Shown here one piece after another: positions 9,011-17,932 of a DNA stretch of 64,000 nt (its first letter is position 1; each line of letters starts with the position of its first letter). The notes below the pieces were generated by a model, which made no database searches, was not told where the DNA came from, and saw nothing but the letters and a program-made list of their open reading frames with translations. The stretch is from Pseudomonadota bacterium (lineage in GTDB: Bacteria; Pseudomonadota; Gammaproteobacteria; Ga0077536). A program made the translations under genes and the position numbers. The stretch is from assembly GCA_016719885.1 (NCBI GenBank), contig JADJYF010000004.1:170001-234000 (forward strand). The letters run 5' to 3'.

Positions 9011-10780
9011 GTGAAGACCTTCATTCTCGCCCCGTCGCGCACGCCGCGCGCGTGCGCCGTCGTGCTGGCCATGCTGCTGGCCGGCGCCGCGTCGTTCGCC
9101 GAACCGGGCGCCGCGCCGGGCGCCGACGCCATCGAGTCACCCCATGCGCCGGCCGCGCGTTCGGTGCTGGAACTGCAGTCCTTCCGCCAGTCGACCCGCG
9201 GCCGCATGGCGGGCGGCGGCGACGACACGGGCGCGGTGCTGACCGATCTCAACCCGGTCATGCACGCCTGGTACGTGCTCGAAGTGCCGACATCCGACGG
9301 CCGACGCGTGGCCTATCATCTGGAATTGCCCGACCCCGACAAGCAACGCCTGCTGCTCGATTCCGCCGACGGTTCGAGCGTGCTGATCACGAGTCCCGAC
9401 GGCGACAGGCATTGCGTCTTGCAGGGCGACAACAGCCTGGCCGCGGCGGCCATGCGCAAGCTGCCCTACGTGCCGCTGTGCGATGGCGCGTTGTACCTGC
9501 GGCGTCGCCTGCGCGGCGCCGAGACCTCGCTGGAAAGCGTGGTCGAATTCCTGCGCGATCGGGTGTGGGGCGGCGAACAGCTGGTCGATGCGGTGAAAGC
9601 GCGGCTCAGCGATGCCGAACGCGAAGTCGGCACCATCGCCAGCCACGGCGAGGCGCCCGCGACGAGCGACGACGGGCCGCGCCCGGCCCGGGTCGCGGAA
9701 CGCTTCGCCGACGCCACCATCGCCAGCGAACGGCTCGGCATCGCGGTGGACGCGCCCGGCGGCATGCTGGCCGGGCGCTGGTACGCGGCGCGCGCGCAAC
9801 AGGGCGTGTACGTGAGCGTGATGGAAGGCGACGCGGTCGCGCCGGCCATCCTCGAAAGCAATCTCGGCAGCGTCAATCCGCTCGACGCGGTGGAACGCTC
9901 GGCGCTGGTTTACCTCGTGGCCTTCGACCTCGCGCAGTTCGACATGGCTTTCACCATGGGCACCGATCATCCGCGCGTCGACTGGTCGCCGCGCGCCTTC
10001 GCCAGCCATGCGACATCGGACTGGGCGGGGCCCGATGGCTTCGCCACTCTCAGTCCCCTGGCCATGACCGGCATGGTGCCGCCATGGCAGACCGCGCGCA
10101 CCATCGCCACCTTCATCGGCGGCTTCAAGCGCGACCACGGCGCTTTCAAGTACGGCGCCTTCTCGCGCAGCGACAACGGCAATCACTACGGTTTCGTCGA
10201 ACAGGGCGTGGTGCTGTCGTCCTTGAAGCCGGGCCTCGCGACGCTCTACGTATTGGTCGACGGCAGCGTGCACATGGGCACCTGGACCGAACGCGATGCG
10301 CGCAAACTGGAGCTGGTGCGTTACGCGCGCCAGAACGGCGTGGCGCTGGTCGAACGCGATCACGACAGCGGTGAGTCGGTGCCGGGCCTGCTGGTCAATC
10401 GCTGGGGGCCGGGCAACTGGTCGGGCTCGTCCGAATCGAGTCTGCGCGCGCTGCGTTCGGGCCTGTGCATGGCCCGACACAACGGCCGCGACATGCTCAT
10501 CTATGCCTATTTCTCCACCGCCACGCCGTCGCTGATGGCGCGCGTGTTCCAGGCCTACGATTGCGATTACGCCATGCTGCTCGACATGAACGCGCTGGTG
10601 CACACCTACCTCGCGCTCTATCGGCAGCCGGGCGGCGAGGTGGCCGTCGAACACGTGGTGCGCGACATGATCCAGGGCGATCCGGTGCTGCACGGTGAGC
10701 CGCTGCCGCGCTTTCTGGCGACGCCCGACAATCGTGATTTCTTCTACCTCACGCGGCGCGTGACGCCGCGCGCGCGATGA
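9011..10780 (+). CDS. secreted protein, possible phosphodiester-glycosidase (NAGPA/DUF2233)-like C-terminus
   Basis: A GTG start at 9011 gives 589 residues beginning with a signal peptide (VKTFILAPSRTPRACAVVLAMLLAGAASFA). An earlier in-frame ATG near 8942 would bury the signal peptide. The N-terminal part (about 60-190) is a conserved region of unknown fold. The C-terminal half contains GGFKRDHGAFKYGAF, GLATLYVLVDGSVHMGTW and a long helix plus YDCDYAMLLDMNALVHTYLA. That order resembles the beta and Gly/Asp pattern of phosphodiester-glycosidase domains, but the similarity is weak. It overlaps the FGE-sulfatase-like gene by four bases, so the two proteins probably act together in the periplasm. 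Confidence 0.6.
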   Translation: MKTFILAPSRTPRACAVVLAMLLAGAASFAEPGAAPGADAIESPHAPAARSVLELQSFRQSTRGRMAGGGDDTGAVLTDLNPVMHAWYVLEVPTSDGRRVAYHLELPDPDKQRLLLDSADGSSVLITSPDGDRHCVLQGDNSLAAAAMRKLPYVPLCDGALYLRRRLRGAETSLESVVEFLRDRVWGGEQLVDAVKARLSDAEREVGTIASHGEAPATSDDGPRPARVAERFADATIASERLGIAVDAPGGMLAGRWYAARAQQGVYVSVMEGDAVAPAILESNLGSVNPLDAVERSALVYLVAFDLAQFDMAFTMGTDHPRVDWSPRAFASHATSDWAGPDGFATLSPLAMTGMVPPWQTARTIATFIGGFKRDHGAFKYGAFSRSDNGNHYGFVEQGVVLSSLKPGLATLYVLVDGSVHMGTWTERDARKLELVRYARQNGVALVERDHDSGESVPGLLVNRWGPGNWSGSSESSLRALRSGLCMARHNGRDMLIYAYFSTATPSLMARVFQAYDCDYAMLLDMNALVHTYLALYRQPGGEVAVEHVVRDMIQGDPVLHGEPLPRFLATPDNRDFFYLTRRVTPRAR

Positions 10781-11784
10781 CACCACGCCGCGTGCTGGCC
10801 GTGCTGGGCATGCTGCTGGCGTTGACCGCGCAGGCCAACGGCAAGCTGGAACTGCGCGAGCAGAATATCGAATTGCTGGCGCGCATCCAGGCCGCCCATG
10901 GCTACAGCGCGGCACAGATGGATGCGCTGCGCGCGCTGCTGCTGGACTCGGGCCACATGGGCCAGGGCAACCCCGACATCACCGTGCACGCCGGCAGTCG
11001 TGAAGCGTGCATGGCACGTAACGCCGCGACGCCCGTGCCCTGGCCCGAGGCCGAGTTCGAGAACATCTGCGGCGCGAAATACATGGCGCCGCTCTACGAC
11101 CCGTCGCGCGAAACGGCCGCCGAGGCGCGCGCCTGCATCGATCAATACGAATTCCCGGACATGCCCTGCGAATACCCGGTGGTGTGGGTGAAAGCGGCGG
11201 AAGCGGCCAAGGTCTGCACCGCGCTCGGCAAGCGCCTGTGTGATGCGCATGAATGGGAAGGCGCCTGCCAGGGCGCCCTCACCGCGCCCGATTACCGTTT
11301 CGATCTCGCCAAGGGCGTCGGTTATGGTGACGCGGTGGCGCGCATGCGCGCCGCGCACAATCGCAGCCATGCGGCCGACGCGCGCTGGAGTTACGGTGCG
11401 CAATTCGAGCGCGGCGTGTGCGCGCAGGCCGGGCGCAAGTCGGCGAGCTGCCAGGGCGGCGGCTTCGGCCAATGCGGTTCGAACACCTACCCGAGCGGCG
11501 ATTTCCCGGCCTGTCACAGTCCGCTATGGGTCTACGATCTCAACGGCAACGCCGCCGAGCACATGAACCTGCCGCTGTCGCCTGCCGAGATGGCGAGCGC
11601 CGGCAGCACCACGCTCGGCGTGACGGAAATGAAAGGCAGCTGGTTCATCTTCGATACCTACCGCGCCCATCCCGACTGGTGCCGCTGGCGCGCGCCGTTC
11701 TGGCATGGCGGGCGCGTCATGGACGCGCACAGTCACGCCAACTATCACCTGGGTTTTCGCTGCTGCAAGAGCGTCGGCAAGTAG
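10777..11784 (+). CDS. secreted SUMF1/FGE-sulfatase-domain protein
   Basis: The 335-residue protein starts with a short signal peptide (MTPRRVLAVLGMLLALTAQANG). A formylglycine-generating-enzyme-type domain follows: YEFPDMPCEYPVVWVKAAEAAKVCTALGKRLCDAHEWEGACQG, then DLNGNAAEHMNL (where the usual motif is GNVWEW) and LGFRCCKSV at the C-terminus (usual GFRCV). It is cysteine-rich, so disulfides are likely in the periplasm. The FGE copper-binding cysteine pair cannot be assigned with confidence. Many such domains are non-enzymatic or bind other ligands. Coupling to the preceding secreted protein suggests a two-component extracytoplasmic unit. Confidence 0.8.
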   Translation: MTPRRVLAVLGMLLALTAQANGKLELREQNIELLARIQAAHGYSAAQMDALRALLLDSGHMGQGNPDITVHAGSREACMARNAATPVPWPEAEFENICGAKYMAPLYDPSRETAAEARACIDQYEFPDMPCEYPVVWVKAAEAAKVCTALGKRLCDAHEWEGACQGALTAPDYRFDLAKGVGYGDAVARMRAAHNRSHAADARWSYGAQFERGVCAQAGRKSASCQGGGFGQCGSNTYPSGDFPACHSPLWVYDLNGNAAEHMNLPLSPAEMASAGSTTLGVTEMKGSWFIFDTYRAHPDWCRWRAPFWHGGRVMDAHSHANYHLGFRCCKSVGK

Positions 11785-11807
11785 CCACGCGCTCGGCAAG
11801 CGCGTGG
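11785..11807. terminator. GC hairpin between convergent genes
   Basis: The repeat CCACGCGC (11785-11792) pairs perfectly with GCGCGTGG (11800-11807) around a 7-base loop, directly after the FGE-sulfatase-like stop and before the convergent flavoprotein end. No T-tract is present, so intrinsic termination is uncertain. Confidence 0.4.
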
Positions 11808-11827
11808 CCGCGGCCGACACCGGCAGG

Positions 11828-12487
11828 TCAATCCGCCGCGCGCTTGTAGGCGGCGATGTAATCCGGGATCGGGTAGCCGGCGGTCTGCTTGGGATCGGTC
11901 TCGGGCGCCTGCGGGATCACCGGCAGCGGAATGACGCCCGCCCATACCGGGAACTCGAGATCGATGCCGTCATCACCGGGCGGTCCGCGCCGTACCTTGG
12001 CCGACGCCTGCTCGATGGCGATGGCGATGATGGTCGTGGCCTTCATCTCCTTGTCGTTCGGCGCTCGCACATGGGGCCAGCGGCCGGGCACCACGCGCTC
12101 CGTGAGGCAGCGCAGCGCCTCGAGCTTTTCCGCCGGCTCGGTGATGACCGTGCCGCTACCGTAGATCACCGCCGAGCGAAAATTCATCGAGTGATTGAAC
12201 GCGGTGCGCGCGCACACCAGGCCGTCGACGAGCGTCACGGCCAGCGCGATCTGGTTGCCTGCCTCGATATGCTCGAGCATGCGTCCGCCCTTCAAGCCGT
12301 GGATGAGCACGCGGTCACCCTGGCGCGCGTGGATGGTCGGGATGATGAACGGCTGGCCATCGATGGCGAAACTCACATGGCACACCAGCGCTTCGTCGAG
12401 GATCGGGTAGATGGTCTCGGAGTCATAGGCGCCGCGCTTGGGGTAGCGCATCAGGCGATTGCGATCGGTGACGTCGAAGTCTGTCAT
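11828..12487 (-). CDS. pyridoxamine 5'-phosphate oxidase-like flavin/nucleotide-binding protein (NimA-like)
   Basis: The 219-residue protein has the split-barrel FMN-binding layout: NRLMRYPKRGAYDSETIYPILDEALVCHVSFAIDGQPFIIPTIHARQGDRVLIHG. The members of this branch (COG3467) include 5-nitroimidazole reductases (Nim) and unknown flavoproteins. The start at 12487 is chosen because GAGGATTCC precedes it; an upstream ATG at 12505 lacks a ribosome site. It is convergent with the FGE-like gene and monocistronic. Confidence 0.82.
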   Translation of the reverse strand: MTDFDVTDRNRLMRYPKRGAYDSETIYPILDEALVCHVSFAIDGQPFIIPTIHARQGDRVLIHGLKGGRMLEHIEAGNQIALAVTLVDGLVCARTAFNHSMNFRSAVIYGSGTVITEPAEKLEALRCLTERVVPGRWPHVRAPNDKEMKATTIIAIAIEQASAKVRRGPPGDDGIDLEFPVWAGVIPLPVIPQAPETDPKQTAGYPIPDYIAAYKRAAD

Positions 12488-12577
12488 GGAATCCTCATGG
12501 GGCAACCAGGTTGAAAAACGGGGAGTGTGGGCCGCCAGGTTCGGCGCGGCGCGAGCGACGCGCGAGACGGGCGCCGC

Positions 12578-13519
12578 TCAGTGCGTGACCATGCTCAGCA
12601 TCGCGCCGTGGGCGTGGGCCAGGCGTCGCGGCTTTTCAGGAATGTAACGGGCGAGACTCGCGACCGGGCCTTCATCGCTCAAGACCGGCGCCAGCCGCGC
12701 GTTGGCCAGCACCTCGTGCACCGAAGTCACCCTGCCGTTCAACAGCATCACGTCGCTCACCAGGCGAATGCCATGGCTGTAGTCGACGTATTCGACGCCA
12801 TGCGCGGTGCTGAGCGGTTGGATGGGTTCGCCGTTCGGTTCGTGCCAGCCGTAGATGGCGATACGCCCGGGGTGGGTGTCCATGCGGTTCGACAGCACCA
12901 CGTCTTTCTTGTGGCCGGCGACGAACACGCCGGGCGCGATGCCGAGGCGCTTCAGCTGCGCGACGATGTCGGCGTCGTGGCGCGTGAAATAGGCGGTCGA
13001 ACGCATGGCCGGCCCGGCGCGCAGCGGCCGCGGCGCGAGATGGCGCGCCGATTCACGGTAGATGGCATCGACCATGCGCGGCGTCGGCAGCACGAAGCCG
13101 AGGCGCGCGGCGACGTCGCTGGCGGCCTGCAGGCCCATCGGCATGCGCAGGAAATCCCGGTCGTTGCCGACCGCGAGGTAGTCCGGCATCACGCACACGG
13201 TGGCCTTGAGCGGCCGACCGTCGCTGGAGTAGGCATGCAGTTCGACGGGCTCGAGGCGGCGCAGGAAATCCGGGATGTCACCACCGAGCACCGCGCGCGC
13301 GGTCTCGGCATCGCGCGCGCCGCGCACCAGGGTGGCGATGCGGCGCGCGAAGCTTGCGCCGCCCGCCGTGCCGGCCGGCCTGGCCGGGATGGCGGCGCTC
13401 AGCGCTTGCGGACAGGTGAAAGCGCTGGCCGCATGGACGCCGGGCGGCACGCACAGCAGCGCCGCGGCGCAGGCCAGCGCGCGTGCGTGGTAATGAAGGC
13501 GGCGTGGCAAGAGGCGCAT
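12578..13519 (-). CDS. conserved secreted protein of unknown function
   Basis: Not recognised. The 313-residue product has an N-terminal signal peptide (MRLLPRRLHYHARALACAAALLCVPPGVHAA). A mixed alpha/beta mature part follows, with a GLQAASDVAARLGFVLPTPRMVDAIY segment and GHKKDVVLSNRMDTHPGRIAIYGWH. Near the C-terminus there is YVDYSHGIRLVSDVMLLNG, in which Asp, Ser and His lie close together and could form a metal or hydrolytic site. It stands alone between two unrelated genes. Export to the periplasm is inferred from the signal peptide. Confidence 0.7.
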   Translation of the reverse strand: MRLLPRRLHYHARALACAAALLCVPPGVHAASAFTCPQALSAAIPARPAGTAGGASFARRIATLVRGARDAETARAVLGGDIPDFLRRLEPVELHAYSSDGRPLKATVCVMPDYLAVGNDRDFLRMPMGLQAASDVAARLGFVLPTPRMVDAIYRESARHLAPRPLRAGPAMRSTAYFTRHDADIVAQLKRLGIAPGVFVAGHKKDVVLSNRMDTHPGRIAIYGWHEPNGEPIQPLSTAHGVEYVDYSHGIRLVSDVMLLNGRVTSVHEVLANARLAPVLSDEGPVASLARYIPEKPRRLAHAHGAMLSMVTH

Positions 13520-13635
13520 GGCGTCAACACGGATACCGGGGCGTTGTGCTGTCTGTGTACACCGCGCGCGGACAGGGCGTCAACGCACTGCGCGCCGCGC
13601 CCACGACGAGCGCGGCGCGCGCCTGCTCGCGGCGC

Positions 13636-14781
13636 TCAGGCCAGGCGCCGGGCGTGCGGATGGTCGGCGTTTTCGAGGCGCATTTCCGGCGCGATGTCGC
13701 CCAGCGGCAGAATGCGCCGCGCCATCAGATCGCGCAGCCAGTGACAGAAACTCTCCTCGCTGTTCATGGCCATGGTGAAACCATGCTGGCGCACCTTGAC
13801 GGTGCTGACGAAGATTGCCGGCGCCGCTTCCGTGACGCCATACAGGAAGCTCATGTCGGCATAGTGGTGCGATTCGCCGAGCAGATCGGCCAGCGGGATG
13901 GGGCGGAGATCGTGTTTCGCCACGACACGCTGCCACACGTCGGCGTGGCGCGGCAGGTAGTCGGCCAGCGAGATGGATTCATCGGCGCCGGTCTCGACAC
14001 CGAGGGTGGCGGCGAGCGTCGGCCACATGTCGCGAAACGAAAACACTTCGCCGTTGGTGAGGTTGTAGGTTTCGCCGCGCGCGCGCGGCTCGCCGCTCGC
14101 CCACAACAAGGCCGCGCCGACCAGGCGCACATCGGCCGCCTCCCATACCCATTGCGGGCCGCCGGGGAAGGAGAACGGCAGGCCGAGTTCCTTGCGAATG
14201 GCGGCATAGATGCCGATCACCGGCGGCAGGTTCATCACCACGCCGTGGTTGGGACCGACGATGAGCTGCGGACGGAAGATGGTGTAGCCGAAGCCGCGCC
14301 GCTCGGCGAGGTCTTTCAGGTAATCCTCCTGCAGCCAGTAGAAGGTCGGATGTTCGACACGCGGCTGGCTTTCGCGCGCCGGCACGCGCATTTCGCGGTA
14401 GGGCGCGCCGTAGGCCTTGGTGCCCTGCAGCAGCGACACGTGCTCGAGCTTCGCTCTCTCGCTCAAGGGTTCCAGCAGGTTGCGCAGCATGCGCCCGTTG
14501 GTCTCTATCTGATGGGGATCGGACCAGCCGGCCATGAGGCCCGGCAACTCGTAGACGGCGGTGTAGACCACGTGCGTGACATCGCGCAGGGAGGTCGCCG
14601 CCGCACGACAGGCGTCGGCATCGGTGAGGTCGAGCGCGACATGGGTGACGGGCAGGCCTTCCAGCAGTTCCGGCACGCGTCGCGACAGCGCGATCACGCG
14701 CCAGCCGGCCTTGGCGAATTCGATGGCGGCGGCGGTGCCGACCAGGCCGCTGGCGCCGGCGATGAGTACGGTGCCGGTCAT
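13636..14781 (-). CDS. SDR-family oxidoreductase of the PRISE (progesterone 5-beta-reductase/iridoid synthase) type
   Basis: The 381-residue protein opens with VLIAGASGLVGTAAAIEFAKAGW, the Rossmann glycine motif of atypical SDRs. HVSLLQGTKAYGAP and HPTFYWLQEDYLKDLAERRGF match the LQTGxKHY and FYxxED signatures of PRISE enzymes, which reduce enones with NADPH. The catalytic Tyr of the FYW segment and the Lys of GTKAYG are retained. It ends the minus-strand group that starts with the HpaB-family flavoprotein and the acyl-CoA dehydrogenase. A reductive step on an unsaturated ketone or terpenoid/steroid-like ring is plausible but not shown. Confidence 0.8.
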   Translation of the reverse strand: MTGTVLIAGASGLVGTAAAIEFAKAGWRVIALSRRVPELLEGLPVTHVALDLTDADACRAAATSLRDVTHVVYTAVYELPGLMAGWSDPHQIETNGRMLRNLLEPLSERAKLEHVSLLQGTKAYGAPYREMRVPARESQPRVEHPTFYWLQEDYLKDLAERRGFGYTIFRPQLIVGPNHGVVMNLPPVIGIYAAIRKELGLPFSFPGGPQWVWEAADVRLVGAALLWASGEPRARGETYNLTNGEVFSFRDMWPTLAATLGVETGADESISLADYLPRHADVWQRVVAKHDLRPIPLADLLGESHHYADMSFLYGVTEAAPAIFVSTVKVRQHGFTMAMNSEESFCHWLRDLMARRILPLGDIAPEMRLENADHPHARRLA

Positions 14782-14839
14782 GGCGTTTCCTCGTGGTGGT
14801 GTGTGGACGAAAGAGCGTCGTCGAAAGCGCCAGTGGCCG

Positions 14840-16008
14840 TCAACGCGCGAGGCGCAGGCGATTGGCGATGTTGTTGCGTTGCATGTTGGACGAGCCGCCG
14901 ACGATGGGCAGGCAGGTCATGTCGCGCACATGGCGTTCCATGTCGTATTCCTCGGCGCAGCCGTAGGCGCCGAGGATCTGCTGGCATTGAATGACGATGT
15001 CGAGGCCGTGATCGGTGACGAACATCTTGGCCATCGAGCTTTCCACCGCGCAGCTGCGGCCTTGGTCGGCCAGCCACGCGGCGTGGTAGAGCATGTGCTC
15101 GCAGGCCTGGAACAGCGTGCGCAGATCGACCAGCTTGTGGCGCACCGCCTGGTGCTCGCCGATGAGCTTGCCGAACTGCCTGCGCTCACCGGCATAGCGC
15201 CAGGCATCGTCCAGCGCGCCGCGCGTGATGCCTAGCGCCATCGCCGCCACCGCCAGCCGCTCGACGTCCAGCGCCGGCCCCACCAGCTTGTGCCAGCCGC
15301 GGTTCCAGTGTTCGGGCCCGCCGACGATGTTGTCCACCGGCACCTCGACATCGTCGAAGTGCACGTCGCAGGTGCGCGTGTAGCGCAGGCCGATGTGATC
15401 GATGTCGGTGATGGTGACGCCCGGCGTGCTCGGCGGCACCAGCAGCAGCGACAGGTTCTCGTAGCGTGGCGCGCTGTTGTCCGAGCGCACCAGGCAATAG
15501 ATGTAGTCGGCGTCGCGCGCCAGGGTGCACCAGCGCTTGGCGCCGTTGATGCGCACGCGCTCGCCGACTTCTCCGCGCGGGTTTTGACGCTCGCGAGATC
15601 ACCGCCGACGTCCGGCTCGGACAAACCATAGGCCAGCAACAGCTTGCCGGCGGCGACGCGCGGCAGGAGCTCGCGCTTCTGCTGCTCGGAGCCGGATTCG
15701 GTGATGTTGAGCCCGGCATACATGGCCGAATGCACGAAGGGCCCGGCCAGGGCCGTGCCGCGCGTACACAGTTCGTCGATGACGCTGAGCGCCGCCACCA
15801 CGTCGCGACCGGCGCCGCCGTATTGTTCACCGAAGGTAAGCCCCAGCACACCGAGTTCCGCGAGCTCGGCGAATTCCGCGACCGGGAAGTGATGATCCCG
15901 CTCCCACTGCCGCGCCTTCTCGCGCGGCGACTTGGCGGCGATGAAGCGCTTGAGCGTATCGCGCAGGAGCGTGATGTGTTCGGGTGGGTCGGCGTAGTAG
16001 GAGGGCAC
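14840..16008 (-). pseudogene. acyl-CoA dehydrogenase with a single-base frame break
   Basis: From the GTG start at 16008 (VPSYYADPPEHITLLRDTLK) the frame reads as a normal acyl-CoA dehydrogenase through GEQYGGAG and the FAD/substrate motif YGLSEPDVGGDLASVKTRA. Near 15570 it shifts by one missing base, and the second frame resumes with GERVRINGAKRW through to the C-terminal helices (LGAYGCAEEYDMERHVRDM). Both halves together give about 390 residues, the family length. The break may be an assembly deletion or a real mutation. The longer frame to 16101 is an artefact running through a REP-like element. It lies between the HpaB-family and PRISE-like genes, suggesting one CoA-linked pathway. Confidence 0.82.
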
Positions 16009-16028
16009 GATGGATCCCTCAGGCCGCC

Positions 16029-16092
16029 AATGTCCGATTGAAATCGGCCCCACAATGGAGGAGCCCTGTGGGTGCGAATTCATTCGCACATT
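16029..16092. repeat. composite REP-like element (families B and A)
   Basis: A degenerate family B half (AATGTCCGATTG, 16029-16055 region) is followed by a family A half (TGTGGGTGCGAATTCATTCG, from 16067). It occupies the gap between the HpaB-family gene and the acyl-CoA dehydrogenase in the same transcription direction. Confidence 0.75.
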
Positions 16093-16104
16093 CAGGCGCA
16101 CATA

Positions 16105-17514
16105 TCACCGCTTCACCCCCGCCGCCTGCAAGGCCACCTTGCGCGCATGGCCCATGTCGAAGGTGCGCGCCATCATGATGCGCTGCGCCTTCAAGCCGCC
16201 GCCGGCCTGCAGGGCGGTGACGAGATTCCAGCCGCCGTAGGCGTCGGCGGTCAGATCGCGAATCAAGGTGTAGACGCGCATGCGCATCTCGACATCGGTG
16301 TTGGCGCCGGTGGCGAGGTATTTGCGCAGATACGCGCCGGCTTCGGGATGCCTGAGCTCCGCTTCTTCCGGCAAGGTGATGACGAGACCGCCGGCCACGT
16401 CCTGCAGGTGCTTCACCATCTCGTGGAAGTGCGAGGCGTAATAGTACTTGGTTACATTGATGCCGAGGATGTTCGGATGCAGCATGCCGTCGGGCGTCGA
16501 TTCGTAGTGGCGCACCGCGTAGTCGATGCCCATGCGAATGGTCTCGGTGTAACAGATGAGTTCGGCGATGGTGTCCTGGATATGGGCATCGCGATCCTTG
16601 CCCTGCTGCTCGGACACCAGCTGCGCGAGGCCGGTCATGATTTCCGCCTCGTGATGGGCGATGACGAGGCCAAGCGTGCGTTCCCACAGGCCGAGCGCGG
16701 CGGCGAAGGCGCCGGCCAGCTGCCATTCGCCGGCCAGGAACACGCGGTCCCAGGGAATGAACACGTCGTCGAACACCACGAAGCCTTCCGGCATGCTGTG
16801 GCGCGCGCTGGCCGGGTAGTCGAACTCGTTCAGCTCGGCGGGCGCGAAGCTGCGGTTGATGATGCTGACGCCGGGGGTCGCGACCGGGATGCTGAAGGCG
16901 ACCGCGTAGTCCGCTTCCTCGGGGCGCATGGACTTGGTCGGCATCACCACCAGCTCATGCACCAGGGACGCGGCGGTGATGTGCAGCTTGGCGCCGCGCA
17001 CCACGATGCCGTCGTTGCGTCGCTCGACGATGCGCACGTACATGTCCGGGTCGTGCTGCTCGTGGGCCTTCTTCGAGCGGTCGCCCTTGGCGTCGGTGAT
17101 GACTTCGGCGGCGCGCAGGTCGTGGTCGCGGGCGTAGAGGTACATGCGCTCGATGTTGTGCGCGAAGCGCGGGTTGATGGCGCCCAGGCGGTCCTTGACC
17201 TGCAACAGCGCCATGTACACGCCGGTCACGCCGCCGACGATGCTCATGTGGCGGCCGAGCTCCAGGCGCATTTCCAGCTCTTCGGTGGTGCGCGGCACCT
17301 GGTAGACGCGATGGGCGGTGGTGCCGTCCTCGGTGCGGTAGGTGATGACGGGCGCGAGCTCGGGGTCGTCGTAGGCGTAATCCTGGCAGGCCACCGCAAT
17401 CGGCACCTGGAAACGCGGATGATTGGCAACGTCAGTGATCTTCTCGCCGCCCCAGTAGATGACGCGGCCGTCGTTCAAGGATGCGCGGTATTGCGCGGCG
17501 GTCATGAGACCCAT
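16105..17514 (-). CDS. HpaB/4-hydroxybutyryl-CoA dehydratase-family flavoprotein
   Basis: The 469-residue protein belongs to the 4-hydroxyphenylacetate 3-monooxygenase large-subunit fold: MTAAQYRASLNDGRVIYWGGEKI at the start, then the central FAD/substrate strands (GAKLHITAASLVHELVVMPT, IPWDRVFLAGEW) and a C-terminal helical bundle (GGLVITLPEEAELRHPE). The CxxxC and later Cys/His ligands that bind [4Fe-4S] in 4-hydroxybutyryl-CoA dehydratase are not visible; the aligned region reads GRHMSIVGGVTGVYM. A flavin-only monooxygenase or related reaction is therefore more likely. GGGGAG precedes the ATG at 17514; the upstream ATG gives only an extension. Its neighbours are an acyl-CoA dehydrogenase and a PRISE-like reductase. 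Confidence 0.82.
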   Translation of the reverse strand: MGLMTAAQYRASLNDGRVIYWGGEKITDVANHPRFQVPIAVACQDYAYDDPELAPVITYRTEDGTTAHRVYQVPRTTEELEMRLELGRHMSIVGGVTGVYMALLQVKDRLGAINPRFAHNIERMYLYARDHDLRAAEVITDAKGDRSKKAHEQHDPDMYVRIVERRNDGIVVRGAKLHITAASLVHELVVMPTKSMRPEEADYAVAFSIPVATPGVSIINRSFAPAELNEFDYPASARHSMPEGFVVFDDVFIPWDRVFLAGEWQLAGAFAAALGLWERTLGLVIAHHEAEIMTGLAQLVSEQQGKDRDAHIQDTIAELICYTETIRMGIDYAVRHYESTPDGMLHPNILGINVTKYYYASHFHEMVKHLQDVAGGLVITLPEEAELRHPEAGAYLRKYLATGANTDVEMRMRVYTLIRDLTADAYGGWNLVTALQAGGGLKAQRIMMARTFDMGHARKVALQAAGVKR

Positions 17515-17586
17515 GGCAGCTCCCCAGCTTGATTCGACCGCGAAGATAGCACGGGCCACGCGGCGCCAGTTCGCGGCCGTACGGGC

Positions 17587-17616
17587 TTAACTAACCAGGC
17601 CATTGATGAGTACAAT
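17587..17616 (+). promoter_or_regulatory. sigma-70-like promoter for tRNA-Ala
   Basis: TTAACT (17587-17592) and TACAAT (17611-17616) are separated by 18 bases, about 52 bases before the mature tRNA start. The -10 matches the consensus at five of six positions; the -35 is weaker. Confidence 0.5.
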
Positions 17617-17667
17617 CGTGCTGCCGCCACGGGCCCCCAGCCCGCGTCGGTATCTTCACGAAAGCAT

Positions 17668-17743
<76 letters not shown>

Positions 17744-17751
17744 TCTCTTGG

Positions 17752-17780
17752 AAGGCCGGGCCACGCCCCGGCCTTTTTTA
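17752..17780 (+). terminator. Rho-independent terminator after tRNA-Ala
   Basis: AAGGCCGGG (17752-17760) pairs with CCCGGCCTT (17767-17775) around a 6-base loop, followed by a T-run. Confidence 0.88.
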
Positions 17781-17806
17781 TTGAGGGCCGCCCGTACCGG
17801 GTTCCC

Positions 17807-17889
17807 TGTGGGTGCGAATTCATTGGCACACCGAGGCCACCGCACGTACGTACCGTGCCTTGGAATGTGCGAATGAATTCGCACCTACA
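17807..17889. repeat. REP-like element, family A, inverted pair
   Basis: Two divergent copies of the GGTGCGAATTCATTCGCAC core face each other across about 35 bases, ending in CACCTACA. The element lies between the tRNA terminator and the SUI1 gene. The left copy has one substitution (ATTGGCAC). Confidence 0.85.
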
Positions 17890-17932
17890 ATGGCCGGGCT
17901 TTCCCGTAACTCGAAACGCAAGCGCCCACTTC

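Noticed and set aside
16009..16101. N-terminal extension of the acyl-CoA dehydrogenase (MRLNVRMNSHPQ...)
   Set aside because: The residues are a translation of a REP-like element; the GTG at 16008 starts conserved sequence with GAGGGATCC upstream.
16105..17514. 4-hydroxybutyryl-CoA dehydratase (AbfD) as product
   Set aside because: The cluster cysteines expected in that enzyme are absent.
16072..17532. 486-residue plus-strand open frame over the HpaB-family gene
   Set aside because: It runs through a REP-like element and lacks any motif; the minus-strand gene is clearly real.
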